Below, piece after piece: positions 54,763 through 63,904 of a DNA stretch of 64,000 bases; position 1 is the stretch's first letter, and each line of letters opens with the position of its first letter. Both the position numbers and the translations under genes were made by a program. The stretch is from Phytomonospora sp040655735. GTDB taxonomy: Bacteria > Actinomycetota > Actinomycetes > Mycobacteriales > Micromonosporaceae. The stretch covers positions 310,001 to 374,000 of the forward strand of contig NZ_JBFAKK010000008.1 in NCBI RefSeq assembly GCF_040655735.1, read 5' to 3'. The notes beneath the pieces are model-generated. The model was not told where the DNA came from. It worked only from the letters and a program-made list of their open reading frames with translations, and did no database searches.

Positions 54763-56565
54763 ATGGACCACACCCCGGCGGACCGCGCCTCCGACGCGTC
54801 CGGCGCCTACGACTACATCGTCATCGGCTCGGGCCCCGGCGGCGGCCCCGTCGCCGCCAACCTCGCCGAGGCCGGCTTCTCGGTCCTCGTCCTGGAGGCC
54901 GGCCCGCCCAGCGGCGACGCGACCTTCCGCGACGTCCCGTTGTTCTTCCCGAAGGCCACCGACGATCCCGAGGTCGCCTGGGAGTTCTGGGTCCAGCACT
55001 ACGACGGCGGCAAGGCCACCCACGGCGACTCCTGGATCGACGACAAGGGCGGCGTCCTCTACCCGCGCTCGGCCACGATCGGCGGCTGCGCGGTCCACAA
55101 CGCCAGCATCGTCATGTACCCGGCGCACGGCGACTGGGACGAGATCATGGAACTGACCGGCGACGAGGGCTGGCACCACGAGGCCATGTGGCGCCACTGG
55201 CAGAAGGTCCTCGCATGGCAGGCCCTGTCCTCCAACGACCCCTTCGCCGACCTGGAGTCCGGCCGCGCCCACCCCGACCGCCTGGTCGACTCCCTCGACG
55301 GCCCCGCCTGGTACCTGGAGTCGAAGCAGGGCGTCAAGAACTCCGGAAAGCTCAACGACCGCGAGAACGTCGGCACCGCGGGCTTCTGGAACCTGGAGAA
55401 CGGGATCAAGGACGGCGTCCGCCAAGGAGTCCGCGACCGCCTCCTCTCGGCCGCGAGCAGCTGCCCTCGGCTGGAGATCCGGTGTGACGCCCTGGTCGAG
55501 AAGATCCTCTTCGAGCCCGGCGACAGCGGCCCGCGCGCGGTCGGCGTCCGGTTCCTCAATGGACGCCACCTCTACGACGCGTCGCCGAAACACCGCCGGA
55601 CCACCGAGGCCGAGCGCGCCGACATGCGCCGCACCGTCCGCGCCCGCCGGGAGATCATCGTCGCCGGTGGCGCCTACAACAGCCCGCAGATCCTCATGCT
55701 CAGCGGGATCGGCCCCGCCGAACACCTTCGCTCGCACGGCATCGAGGTCCTCGTCGACTCGCCGCGCGTCGGCGGGAACCTCCAGGACCGCCGGGAGATC
55801 TCGGTGGTCGACGAGTACCACCTGCCGGAGCTGGCGGACAACCGGCACGTCACCGACCTGGCCGAGTCCTTGGCGTCGAAGGACTCTCCCGGCCCCAGCG
55901 CCTGCCTCGACGCGTGGCGCGCCGACCCGGCGAGCTCCCCGCTCGGCATGTACGGCAACCCTTGCGTCAACTACACCACCGAGGGCTCTGACCGGCCGAC
56001 CACCAACGTCTGCACGACCGGCGCTCCGTTCCAGTTCCGCAACCACCACCCCGACTGGGTCGACGAGGCGCGCGCGACGATCGGCCGCACCTGGACGTGG
56101 CTGTCGCTCATGGGCTACACCGAGGACCGCGATGGCTACGTGCGCCTGCGATCGGCCGATCCGACCCGCAGCCCCGAGATCAACTTCCGCGCCTTCGGCA
56201 ACGGCACGGGCGGGGACGCCGACCTCGACGCGCTGGTCGCGGCCATCGAGGTCTGCCGGTCGATCAACCGCGCCGAAGGCGGCGGTGGTGCCGAGATCTT
56301 CCCCGGTTCCGAGGTCGAGGACCTGCGCGACTTCATCCGCAAGGAGCATTACGGCCACCATCCCGCCTGCTCCAACCCGATCGGCCGGACGCGCGCGGAC
56401 TCGGCCGTCGACAGCACCTTCAAGGTCCACGGCACCGAAGGGCTGCGTGTCGTCGACGCCTCGGTCTTCCCGAAGATGCCGGGGCTGTTCCTGATCGCCG
56501 CCGTGGAAACGCTCTCCCAGAAGGCGAGCGTCGACATCCTCCGCGACGCGCGGGCCCGAGGCTGA
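54763..56565 (+). CDS. GMC-family FAD oxidoreductase
   Basis: A 600-residue flavoprotein of the glucose-methanol-choline family. The FAD motif is VIGSGPGGGPVAANLAEAG, the GMC signature GGCAVHNASIVMYP, the second signature GGAYNSPQILMLSGIGP, and the catalytic pair lies in HYGHHPACSNPIG. The C-terminus DASVFPKMPG completes the site. It oxidises an alcohol, often a sugar, sterol or choline-like compound. AGGGAG precedes ATG 54763, and a relatively AT-rich promoter with TATAAG (54724) lies upstream. It is convergent with the fatty-acyl cassette; a shared terminator separates them. Confidence 0.92.
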   Translation: MDHTPADRASDASGAYDYIVIGSGPGGGPVAANLAEAGFSVLVLEAGPPSGDATFRDVPLFFPKATDDPEVAWEFWVQHYDGGKATHGDSWIDDKGGVLYPRSATIGGCAVHNASIVMYPAHGDWDEIMELTGDEGWHHEAMWRHWQKVLAWQALSSNDPFADLESGRAHPDRLVDSLDGPAWYLESKQGVKNSGKLNDRENVGTAGFWNLENGIKDGVRQGVRDRLLSAASSCPRLEIRCDALVEKILFEPGDSGPRAVGVRFLNGRHLYDASPKHRRTTEAERADMRRTVRARREIIVAGGAYNSPQILMLSGIGPAEHLRSHGIEVLVDSPRVGGNLQDRREISVVDEYHLPELADNRHVTDLAESLASKDSPGPSACLDAWRADPASSPLGMYGNPCVNYTTEGSDRPTTNVCTTGAPFQFRNHHPDWVDEARATIGRTWTWLSLMGYTEDRDGYVRLRSADPTRSPEINFRAFGNGTGGDADLDALVAAIEVCRSINRAEGGGGAEIFPGSEVEDLRDFIRKEHYGHHPACSNPIGRTRADSAVDSTFKVHGTEGLRVVDASVFPKMPGLFLIAAVETLSQKASVDILRDARARG

Positions 56566-56566
56566 A

Positions 56567-56607
56567 CCGCTCGCCGGGGGCCGCCCTGAGCGGCCCCCGG
56601 CGAGCGG
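56567..56607. terminator. 18-bp perfect hairpin, bidirectional terminator
   Basis: Arms CCGCTCGCCGGGGGCCGC (56567) and GCGGCCCCCGGCGAGCGG (56590), loop of five, between the convergent GMC gene and fatty-acyl-AMP ligase gene. Confidence 0.85.
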
Positions 56608-56620
56608 GTTCGAAGCGATG

Positions 56621-58267
56621 TCAGCCGGTCGTCGAAGGCAGCATCCGCCGGCCGATCCGGCGGCGCGCGAGGTCCCGCTGCCATTTGCCGCTGGACGTCT
56701 GCGGGATCCATCCCGGGTTCACCGCGTGCACGTCGACCTCGGCGAGTCCCAGGCGCTGGGCGACGGTCAGCCGAAGGTCGGCGGTCACGGCGCCGGCGTC
56801 GAGGCCGCGCGGGACTTCGGCCACCACCACGATGGTCTCGGTGTCGGTGTCGGCGAAAGCCACGCAGCGGCCGCGATGCACTCCGGGATGCGTTCGGGCG
56901 AGTTCCTCGACGTCCTCCGGGAAGTGGTTCTGCCCGCGCAGGACGATCATCTCCTTGCGGCGTCCGGCGATGAACAGGTCGCCGTCGAGCCGGAACCCCA
57001 GATCCCCGGTGCGAAGCCATGCGCCGTCGAAGGCGCGGGCCGTGGCCTGCGGGTCGTGCAGGTATCCGGTGGTCACCGAGGGCCCGGCGATCTGGATTTC
57101 GCCGACCGTCCCTTCAGGACAGTACGCGCCGGAGTCGTCGACCAGCCGCACGTTCATGCCCTCGACCGGCCGTCCGACGCCGACCAGTGCCTTGGCGTTC
57201 TCGTGCCCTTCGGGCAGCAGGTGCGCCCGGCCGTGGTCGGCGAGCAGCGCGCGGTCGACGTGGACGACGCGGGGCACCTCGCCGAGTCCGGGGAAGGTGA
57301 TCGCCAGTGTCGCCTCGGCCATGCCGTACACCGGGTACATCACCGAAGGCGCGACGCCGGCCGGCGCGAGACCGCGTCGGAAGTCCGCGACGGTGTCGGC
57401 ACGCACCGGCTCGGCGCCGTTGTAGGCCAGCCGCCACCGCGAGAGGTCGAGGTCGGCCGTCGCCGCGGCGGTCAGTTTCGAGACGATGCGCCGGTAGGAG
57501 AAGTCCGGCCCGGTCAGCAGCGTCCCGGCGTTGTCCGACAGCAGCCGCAGGGCCGTCAGCGGCCGGAACAGGAACGCCAGCGGCGACATCACCTGGGCGC
57601 TTCCGCCGGCGAGCAGGACGGCCAGCACGCCGAACAGGCCCAGGTCGTGGAAGTGCGGCGCCCAGCTCACCATCACGTCGCGTTCGGTGAAGTCGCTCGT
57701 CACGACGATCGCGCGCAACCCGGCCATGACGACGGAGTGCGTCAGCATCACGCCTTTGGGGTTGCCGGTGCTTCCCGACGTGAACTGGACGACGGCCAGG
57801 TCGTCGGGCTCGATCCTCGGCAGGGCACCGGTTCCCGGGGCGTCCAGGTCGGTGCCGAGTACCGTGAGCCCGGGGCAGAGCGCCGCCAGCGCGTCGGCGA
57901 GGTCGGCGTGCTCGGCGTGCGTGACGAGGAATCGCATCCGCGCCCTGCGAACCGTCGGCGCGAGCAGTTCGGCTCCCCGCTCCGGAGCCAGTGACGGCGG
58001 TGCCAGCATCGCCGCGGCGGCGCCGGAGCGCACCACACCGAACAGTCCAATGAGGACCTCGGGCGAGGCGGGCAGCAGCAGCCCGACCACGTCGCCGGTC
58101 GCGACTCCGTGGCCGAGCAGTCCGTGGGCGAAGCGTGCCGAGGCCTCTTCCAGTTCGGCGCCGGTCAGCCGGTGTCCCGTTCCGGGGTAGGTGACCGAAA
58201 CGCGCGGCCCGAACGCCGATGCCGCGTCGGCGAGCGTCGGGCAGGCCAGTGTGTCCATTGTGGTCAT
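56621..58267 (-). CDS. Fatty-acyl-AMP ligase (FAAL)-like enzyme
   Basis: A 548-residue ANL enzyme, ATG 58267 in an ATGA overlap with the P450 gene. The P-loop TSGSTGNPKG, WAPHFHDLGLFG (the FAAL-type WLPxYHDMGL motif), YGMAEATLA, RTGDLGF and GRRKEMIVLRGQNHFPEDVE fit FAALs, which load fatty acids as AMP esters onto carrier proteins rather than CoA. The A10 lysine lies in QTSSGKWQR. The adjacent acyl carrier protein is the natural acceptor. An acyl-CoA synthetase activity is less likely. Confidence 0.87.
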   Translation of the reverse strand: MTTMDTLACPTLADAASAFGPRVSVTYPGTGHRLTGAELEEASARFAHGLLGHGVATGDVVGLLLPASPEVLIGLFGVVRSGAAAAMLAPPSLAPERGAELLAPTVRRARMRFLVTHAEHADLADALAALCPGLTVLGTDLDAPGTGALPRIEPDDLAVVQFTSGSTGNPKGVMLTHSVVMAGLRAIVVTSDFTERDVMVSWAPHFHDLGLFGVLAVLLAGGSAQVMSPLAFLFRPLTALRLLSDNAGTLLTGPDFSYRRIVSKLTAAATADLDLSRWRLAYNGAEPVRADTVADFRRGLAPAGVAPSVMYPVYGMAEATLAITFPGLGEVPRVVHVDRALLADHGRAHLLPEGHENAKALVGVGRPVEGMNVRLVDDSGAYCPEGTVGEIQIAGPSVTTGYLHDPQATARAFDGAWLRTGDLGFRLDGDLFIAGRRKEMIVLRGQNHFPEDVEELARTHPGVHRGRCVAFADTDTETIVVVAEVPRGLDAGAVTADLRLTVAQRLGLAEVDVHAVNPGWIPQTSSGKWQRDLARRRIGRRMLPSTTG

Positions 58268-59397
58268 GACAGCTCGTGGAATCGGACGAGGAGTTCGGCG
58301 GCCGGGGTGACCGTCGAACCGTTGTGGGAGACGTCGCCGACGTGGTCGCCGGGCTCGGCGCTCAGGCGGAATCGCCGCAGGACCATCGTGGTGATGAGCT
58401 TGACCTCCATCGTCGCGACGTGGACACCGGGGCACAGCCGCCGTCCCGCGCTGAAAGGCGTGAGCGCGAACCGGTCGGGTTCGGCAGCGCGATGCCGTTC
58501 GGGGCGGAATTCGTGGGGGGCGTCGAAGAGCTCGGGGTCGCGGTGGGACTCCGCGACCGCGTAGAACACCGCGCTGCCGGCCGGGATCAGCGTCTCGCCG
58601 AAGCGCAGGTCGGTCTCGGCCCGGCGCGGCAGCCACGCCAGCGGCGGGTGCAGTCGCATGGTCTCGACGAAGGCCGACTCCAGAAGCGCTTCGGTCGCGT
58701 CCTCGCGGATCGCGTCCTGGTGGCCCGGGTGATGCGCCAGCAGCCACAGAAGCCGGGCGGTGACGAAGCTCGTGGTGTCGAACCCGGCGAGGATGACGAT
58801 CCCGAGGTTCTCGGCGATCGCCGCGTCGGCCGGGCCGTCGGGGAGTTCGCGCAGGCGGCGTACCGGCCCGTCTTCGGCTCCCATCCGGTCGACGGCTCGC
58901 ATCAGCGTCTCGCGCATGCGCCTTCGCGCCTTGACGATCCGCCGTGCGACCCGGTCGCCGTTGGGATCGCCCAAGGGTGCGCCCGGGTCCTGCAGGTCGG
59001 TGTAGGCCGCCAACAGGTCCATCGCCTCGGCTGCGTGGATGCCGGCGAACAACGCGGCCGACACCTCGAACACCGCCTTGCGGGTCAGCGCGTGCACGTC
59101 GATGGGCCGGTCCGGCTCCACCAGCGCCAGTGCCCGGCCGAAGACCTCGCGCACCAGGGCCCGGTAGTCGTCGGCGGCGCGCTTGGTGAGCACGGGCATC
59201 AGCGCCTTGCGCAGCTCACGGTGCCGTGCTCCGTCCACATTGAGCACTCCGCGGCCGAAGCGGTCGCCGAACACCAGATCCCAGCCGCCGGCGTGGGAGA
59301 GCTGCTCGTCGGAGGCCCGGAAGAAGTCCTCGGCCATCCGCCGCCCGCGCAGGAAGACGCGGTCGGGCGGGATCTCCTGGCAGACCTCGACGTTCAT
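58264..59397 (-). CDS. Cytochrome P450
   Basis: A 377-residue P450. The haem-binding FSAGRRLCPGVHVA gives the Cys ligand C322. The I-helix AGFDTTS, ExxR (ETMR) and the HEFRPERH stretch are present. There is no membrane anchor. The gene overlaps the carrier protein and ligase genes by four bases on each side, so the substrate is probably a fatty acyl chain on the carrier protein, as with BioI-type P450s. No ferredoxin gene is adjacent. Confidence 0.92.
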   Translation of the reverse strand: MNVEVCQEIPPDRVFLRGRRMAEDFFRASDEQLSHAGGWDLVFGDRFGRGVLNVDGARHRELRKALMPVLTKRAADDYRALVREVFGRALALVEPDRPIDVHALTRKAVFEVSAALFAGIHAAEAMDLLAAYTDLQDPGAPLGDPNGDRVARRIVKARRRMRETLMRAVDRMGAEDGPVRRLRELPDGPADAAIAENLGIVILAGFDTTSFVTARLLWLLAHHPGHQDAIREDATEALLESAFVETMRLHPPLAWLPRRAETDLRFGETLIPAGSAVFYAVAESHRDPELFDAPHEFRPERHRAAEPDRFALTPFSAGRRLCPGVHVATMEVKLITTMVLRRFRLSAEPGDHVGDVSHNGSTVTPAAELLVRFHELS

Positions 59398-59672
59398 GCC
59401 GGGGCGGTCTCGGTCACCGCGATCCGGGCGGCCAGCTCGTTGATCGTCGGCGGGAGCATGAAGAGCCGCGGATCGACCTCGTCTTCGACCCCGAAGGCCT
59501 CCTCGACGGCGATCAGCATCTCCATCCGGTCCACCGAGTCCACGCCCAGCTCCGCCGCCAGGTGCTCGTCGCCGCTGAGCGGGGCCGCGGCCAGGTCCGG
59601 CTTGATCGCCCGGACCGCCGTCAGCAACACGGAGCGCACGGAGTCGTACTGCGCCTTCGGGTGATCGCTCAC
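59394..59672 (-). CDS. Acyl carrier protein
   Basis: A 92-residue stand-alone carrier protein, GTG 59672, GGAGG upstream. The phosphopantetheine serine is S46 in LGVDSVDRMEM. The helix pattern VRSVLLTAVRAI and MLIAVEEAFGVEDE is normal for ACPs. First gene of a three-gene operon with a P450 and a fatty-acyl-AMP ligase; it would carry the acyl chain between them. It is divergent from an SDR gene with a 70-bp gap. Confidence 0.9.
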   Translation of the reverse strand: MSDHPKAQYDSVRSVLLTAVRAIKPDLAAAPLSGDEHLAAELGVDSVDRMEMLIAVEEAFGVEDEVDPRLFMLPPTINELAARIAVTETAPA

Positions 59673-59742
59673 TTGGCCTCCATCCGGTTTCTCGTAAAAT
59701 GATACGTTACGTCACCATATGACTGCTATCAGTGGGGACGTC
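59673..59742. promoter_or_regulatory. Shared divergent promoter region of ACP operon and SDR
   Basis: AT-rich for the window. TAAAAT (59695) is a candidate -10 for the SDR side and TATCAT on the minus strand (59699-59704) for the ACP side, so the two promoters overlap. A small dyad, ACGT-T-ACGT, lies at about 59704-59712 and may be an operator. Confidence 0.4.
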
Positions 59743-60471
59743 ATGAGTCCGCTAGTGGGAAAGACGGCGCTGGTGACCGGCGGGTCGCGCGGCATAGGCC
59801 GGGCCATCGTCGAGCGGCTCACCGACGACGGCGTGCGAGTCGCCTTCGGGTACCACAGGGACGACGACGCGGCCGGGGAAGTCGCCGCGGCCACCGGTGC
59901 CCACCCGATCCGCTCCGACATCGCCACCCGGGCCGGCGTCGGCGAGCTCGTCGAGAGGGCCGACGAACTGCTCGGCGGCCTGGACGCGCTGGTCAACAAC
60001 GCCGCCGTCTGGCTGCCGCGCAGTCGCTTCGACGAGGCCGACGAGGCGACCTACGACCGGGCCATGTCGGTCAACGCCAAGAGCGTCTTCTTCGCCATTC
60101 AGCAGGCCGCGCCGCGCCTGCGCGACGGCTCGCGCATCGTGAACCTGTCGTCCATCGCCACGCGGCGGCCGACGCCGGGCAACGCGATCTACGCGGCCGG
60201 CAAGGCCGCCGTCGAGCAGTTCACCGCCATCGCCGCCCAGGAGCTCGGGGATCGCGGCATCACCGTCAACTGCGTCGCGCCGGGGGCCACCGACACGGCG
60301 CTGCTCCAGCAGTCGCTCCCACCGCAGCTGTTGGCCCGCGCGGCCCGCAACACGCTCTTCGCGCGCCTGGGGACCGGCCGCGACATCGCGGGCGTGGTCG
60401 CCTTCCTGCTCGGCCCGGACTCCGCGTGGATCACCGGGCAGACCATCGGCGCCAACGGCGGGCTCCTGTGA
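59743..60471 (+). CDS. SDR-family oxidoreductase
   Basis: A 242-residue classical short-chain dehydrogenase. The motifs are TGGSRGIGRA (cofactor), NNAAVW, catalytic S in NLSSIATRR and YAAGK (Tyr and Lys). It resembles FabG-type 3-oxoacyl-ACP reductases and 3-ketoacyl reductases; the divergent ACP/P450/FAAL operon makes an acyl-ACP substrate credible. ATG 59743 is chosen with GGGGA upstream; ATG 59719 is also in frame but has no ribosome site. Confidence 0.9.
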   Translation: MSPLVGKTALVTGGSRGIGRAIVERLTDDGVRVAFGYHRDDDAAGEVAAATGAHPIRSDIATRAGVGELVERADELLGGLDALVNNAAVWLPRSRFDEADEATYDRAMSVNAKSVFFAIQQAAPRLRDGSRIVNLSSIATRRPTPGNAIYAAGKAAVEQFTAIAAQELGDRGITVNCVAPGATDTALLQQSLPPQLLARAARNTLFARLGTGRDIAGVVAFLLGPDSAWITGQTIGANGGLL

Positions 60472-60475
60472 CCGT

Positions 60476-60495
60476 CGGGGGCCGGGCGGCCCCCG
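60476..60495 (+). terminator. Hairpin terminator after the SDR gene
   Basis: Arms CGGGGGCC and GGCCCCCG with loop GGGC, five bases after the stop codon. Confidence 0.6.
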
Positions 60496-60615
60496 TCGTA
60501 GGTGAAGTTCTTTTTGTCCTCAACACGACATGTGGATGTTGACAGGAGTGCCCTATTTGCGCACTAGGTCCGTATTGTCAGGACGGCAATGTCCGGTAGA
60601 GCTGAGAGGAACCAC

Positions 60616-61170
60616 GTGAACAAGCTGCTGAAAGCCAAGGCCAAGCGGTACTTCGAGTCCCTGGACACCACCGGGGACGGCCGGATCACCGAGGCCGACA
60701 TGCACAACATCGCGGAGCGTCACGCGACGGCCAACGGTTTCGCGCAGAACTCCCCCGACGCGCGGAGCCTGCGCGACGCGACCGTGGCCTTCTGGGACAA
60801 GAACCTCAAGCAGATGGACACCAGCGGCAACGGCGAGATCAGCCTCGCGGAGTTCACCACCGCCGTCGAGCAGCTCGCGGCCGCGGGTGTGGGGCAGTAC
60901 GAGACCCTCGTATGGCCGACCGCCGACGCGTACTTCGACCTGTGCGACCACGACGGCAGCGGGGAACTCAACCAGGAGGAGTTCCTGCGGATCTTCGGTG
61001 GCGCGGCCAGCGTCCCGGCCGACGAGAGCATCGCGACCTTCCGTCAGCTCGACAAGGACAACAGCGGTGTCCTGTCCCGCGCCGAGTACCACGCCGCGCT
61101 CAAGGAGTTCTACTACAGCACCGACCCGAGCGCCGTGGGCATCCACCTGTTCGGCCGCGTCGACGCCTGA
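60616..61170 (+). CDS. Calerythrin-like EF-hand protein
   Basis: A 184-residue calcium-binding protein with four EF-hand motifs: DTTGDGRITEAD, DTSGNGEISLAE, DHDGSGELNQEE and DKDNSGVLSRAE. The arrangement resembles Saccharopolyspora calerythrin and sarcoplasmic Ca-binding proteins. GTG 60616 is chosen with GAGAGGA nearby; ATG 60589 is in frame but without a ribosome site. Upstream TTGACA (60539) may be a -35. It is cytoplasmic, a calcium buffer or signal protein. The EF-hand part of the fusion at 13323 is of the same type. Confidence 0.9.
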   Translation: MNKLLKAKAKRYFESLDTTGDGRITEADMHNIAERHATANGFAQNSPDARSLRDATVAFWDKNLKQMDTSGNGEISLAEFTTAVEQLAAAGVGQYETLVWPTADAYFDLCDHDGSGELNQEEFLRIFGGAASVPADESIATFRQLDKDNSGVLSRAEYHAALKEFYYSTDPSAVGIHLFGRVDA

Positions 61171-61243
61171 GGCCGCCGACGGGGGACCTGACCTCGGCGG
61201 TCGCGGCCGCCGAGCGTCCTGAGGGGACAGCGTGAGGCATTCG

Positions 61244-61274
61244 GGCCGTCCCGCCGCTCGCCGGTGGGACGGCC
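61244..61274 (+). terminator. Hairpin downstream of the EF-hand gene
   Basis: Arms GGCCGTCCC (61244) and GGGACGGCC (61266), nine perfect pairs with a 13-base loop, 74 bases after the stop codon. Confidence 0.45.
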
Positions 61275-61448
61275 TCGGGCGTGCCGTGCCTTGCGGTGAG
61301 AACGCGGTGATCGTGGCAGTGGCGCACCTGAGTTGGCAGTGCATGCGGTAGTGCGGCGGAGACATCTGGCAGCCCGCGCGGTGGAAAGCGGCCTCAAGCG
61401 CCTCGGACGCGACGTCCAACATGGAGTCCAGCCCGGATCGGTAGCCGG
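61275..61448 (-). other. Possible coding remnant
   Basis: On the minus strand one frame reads YRSGLDSMLDVASEALEAAF followed by HRAGCQMSPPHYRMHCQ, with normal codon use at first and then less biased codons. It has no start and no family. It could be the residue of a gene lost downstream of the DUF4279 gene. Otherwise nothing is visible in this stretch. Confidence 0.2.
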
Positions 61449-61456
61449 CGTGGACG

Positions 61457-61903
61457 CTAGTCGTACTCGTCGACGTCGAGGAAGGCACCCGTGGCCGCAA
61501 GGAACTCGATGACCCGCCGATCGAGGACCCAGCCCAGCAGGTGCTGGTCGGGGATGCGGACCAGGTTCTCCTCGGCGGGCTGCGGCTTTGGGTCCTCCCC
61601 GTCCTCGTCTTCGAAGAAGCGAACGACCTCCAGCACGGCGGCCACTTCGTCAGGCTCACGGCAGAGTTCGGCGATCTTCGCGGTGACCGGTGTCAGCCTT
61701 GCGAGCACGCGGTCGATCTGCTCGTCTACCCGCAGGCCACGCTCATCGCAGCGGACCTGCCAGGAGTGGCAGACCGGCACGGGAGGGTCGGCCCGGCGTG
61801 AGCCCCGCACGGAGAAGCGGTCGGGCTCCACGCCCAGCCGGGCGGTGATCTCGGTGGCGGGCATCGTCTCGGACTTGATCGCGAAGTACACGTACTGGCT
61901 CAT
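61457..61903 (-). CDS. DUF4279 protein
   Basis: A 148-residue soluble protein, ATG 61903 (ATG 61909 also possible). The start MSQYVYFAIKSETMPATEIT and ARLGVEPDRFSVRGSRR, with HSWQVRCDERG, are typical for DUF4279, a widespread single-domain family of unknown role, often found near immunity-like proteins. No partner is adjacent. The 260 bp upstream (61904-62162) show no clear feature. Confidence 0.82.
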   Translation of the reverse strand: MSQYVYFAIKSETMPATEITARLGVEPDRFSVRGSRRADPPVPVCHSWQVRCDERGLRVDEQIDRVLARLTPVTAKIAELCREPDEVAAVLEVVRFFEDEDGEDPKPQPAEENLVRIPDQHLLGWVLDRRVIEFLAATGAFLDVDEYD

Positions 61904-62162
61904 CCTCATCGCGGCCAGTACAGCCACCCGAGCGCCCGCGAGCAAGCGGTTAACCCACCACCCGAACCTTCCGGAGCACTGCCGACAAGTCGCGCTGAAC
62001 CTGCGTGCGCGATCCGGGGCAGACTTTACAAACCGCAGGTCAGGGGCAGCGGCCGCTGCCATGACACTGCGTTCTCGCTCTTGCCGGCACGCCATCACCG
62101 CCGAGCATGCCGAACCGGCGCATTCCAGTCCGAACTCCCCGCCGATGACGGACGATCAAGCC

Positions 62163-62441
62163 ATGAGCGACAACGCCGACCTCACGGCCAGCCTGCGAAC
62201 GATCGACGAGGCCCTGCGCAGGCTGGATCGGCCGATCAAACCGAACGACATCGTCGGCCCGGGCCTCGGCGCCCACGAGGCGCGCTCGGCCTTCGTCGAC
62301 GTCGTGCGCCACCGCCTGGTCGAGTTCACCGAAGGCACCTACGACGGCCCGGGCAAGCAGGAGTCGGAGGTCGTCATCAAACGGCTGACCGCGAAGGGCC
62401 ACGAGCTCCTCGGCACCGAGGACACCGCGCCCACGGCCTGA
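62163..62441 (+). CDS. Small soluble protein, unknown
   Basis: A 92-residue protein from ATG 62163 (ATG 62145 also in frame, no ribosome site at either). It is helical at the N-terminus (LTASLRTIDEALRRLD) and then mixed, with EFTEGTYDGPGKQESEVV in the middle. No family was recognised. It is convergent with the SGNH hydrolase gene, eight bases apart. Codon use supports a real gene. Confidence 0.55.
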   Translation: MSDNADLTASLRTIDEALRRLDRPIKPNDIVGPGLGAHEARSAFVDVVRHRLVEFTEGTYDGPGKQESEVVIKRLTAKGHELLGTEDTAPTA

Positions 62442-62449
62442 GCGCCGCC

Positions 62450-63673
62450 CTACAGGCTCGCCAGGTCGATCGCGTCGGCCATCGCGGCCAAACCGGCGTC
62501 GTTGGGGTGGAGCCCGTCGTTCGTGGCGTACTCCTCGCGCATGTGGTCCTTGTCCGGTTCGGCGAGGACGGCGTCGAAGTCCACCACCGCGTCGTACTCG
62601 CCGCTGTGCCGGATCCAGTCGTTGACGGCGTCGCGGGTCTCCTCGCCCTTCTCGGTGTAGTAGAAGGAACCGGCGATCGGGGTGATGGTCGCCCCGACGA
62701 CCCGCACGCCCGCGGCGTGGGCCGCGGCGATGAGCGCCCGGTGGCCGGCGATGACCGTCTCGGGCTCCAGCGGGAGATCGAACATGCCCGCCAGGCCGAT
62801 GTCGTTGACGCCCTCGCAGATCACGACGGTCCGCACGCCCGGCAGGTCGAGCACGTCGCGCTGGAAGCGGTGCAGCGCCGACTCTCCGCCGGTGAGGTTG
62901 TCGTTGAGCAGCTCGTTCCCACCGATCCCGGTGTTGAGCACCCCGTAGGGAAGGCCCGCGTCGACCAGGCGCTCGGCGAGGCGGTCGGGATAGCGGCGGT
63001 CGGCGCCGACGGTCGAGCCGTACCCGTCGGTGATGGAATCCCCGAGGGTCACCACCGAGGCCGAGGAGCGGCCGGAAACGTCGACGCGCGTGAGGAAGTA
63101 GGACGCGTGATTCGTGGCGGTGAAGGCGGTCGCGCGCGGGTCGAAACGGCGGTCGCCCCCGGCCAGATACGAGGTGTCGCCGGAGAACTCGTGGTAGGTC
63201 GCCGGACCGGTCGGGCCACTGAAGTAGAGCGTGACACTGAGTCGTTCGAGCGCCCCGACGCGCAGGAAGGCCGCGTCACTGGTGTGCTCGGCGCCGGCCG
63301 GCACCGTCGTGGACAGACGGTGCCCGAAAGTCAACGGCCGCAACGATCCGGGACGGACCTCACCGGGCGCGGCGGGCTTCCCGACGGTCGCGCCGCTCAA
63401 CCGCAGCGGACCCGTGCCGTAGAGGTTCGACACGGTGATCCGCAGCGAGTCGCCACCCCGGCTGACCCGCAACTCCTGCCGCAGCGACTGTCCGTCGAAG
63501 CCCGCCAGGGACCAGTTGGGATCCTGCCACGGCTCACCCGAGGGCTCCTGCATCGCCCGCGCCCACGTCGCCGACCACGAGCGGCCGTGCGCCGAAGCCG
63601 GTGCCGCGGTGAGCACGAACGAGATGGTGACGAGAAGTGCGAACAGCGACCGAAACAGGGTTTTCGTCGTCAT
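62450..63673 (-). CDS. Exported SGNH/GDSL hydrolase
   Basis: A 407-residue protein with a Sec signal (LFRSLFALLVTISFVLTAAP). Residues 30-200 form a beta-sandwich N-terminal domain. The SGNH core lies after it: block I TLGDSITDG (Ser), block II GIGGNELLND (Gly), block III EGVNDIG (Asn) and block V DGLHPND (Asp and His). Such proteins are esterases/lipases acting on acetylated polysaccharides or lipids outside the cell. No neighbour gives the substrate. Confidence 0.92.
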   Translation of the reverse strand: MTTKTLFRSLFALLVTISFVLTAAPASAHGRSWSATWARAMQEPSGEPWQDPNWSLAGFDGQSLRQELRVSRGGDSLRITVSNLYGTGPLRLSGATVGKPAAPGEVRPGSLRPLTFGHRLSTTVPAGAEHTSDAAFLRVGALERLSVTLYFSGPTGPATYHEFSGDTSYLAGGDRRFDPRATAFTATNHASYFLTRVDVSGRSSASVVTLGDSITDGYGSTVGADRRYPDRLAERLVDAGLPYGVLNTGIGGNELLNDNLTGGESALHRFQRDVLDLPGVRTVVICEGVNDIGLAGMFDLPLEPETVIAGHRALIAAAHAAGVRVVGATITPIAGSFYYTEKGEETRDAVNDWIRHSGEYDAVVDFDAVLAEPDKDHMREEYATNDGLHPNDAGLAAMADAIDLASL

Positions 63674-63904
63674 AGCAGGAGGTTAGGGCCTCCCGCCGAC
63701 ATTCGCTGTCCCGTGCGCTCGGGGCGGGGCGCCGAAAACCGTCCACGCCAGGAACACGACGGCTCCCGCCTCGCACCCACGAGACCCACAAGACAAGCCC
63801 TGGTCGCCCGCCCAAACCCACCCGACCAGCCGAGCCCGCACCGACGCCCACGCGGCTAGAGTTACGCCGCTGTTCACTTTCATTGCCCGTGAAAGGTGCC
63901 CGAA

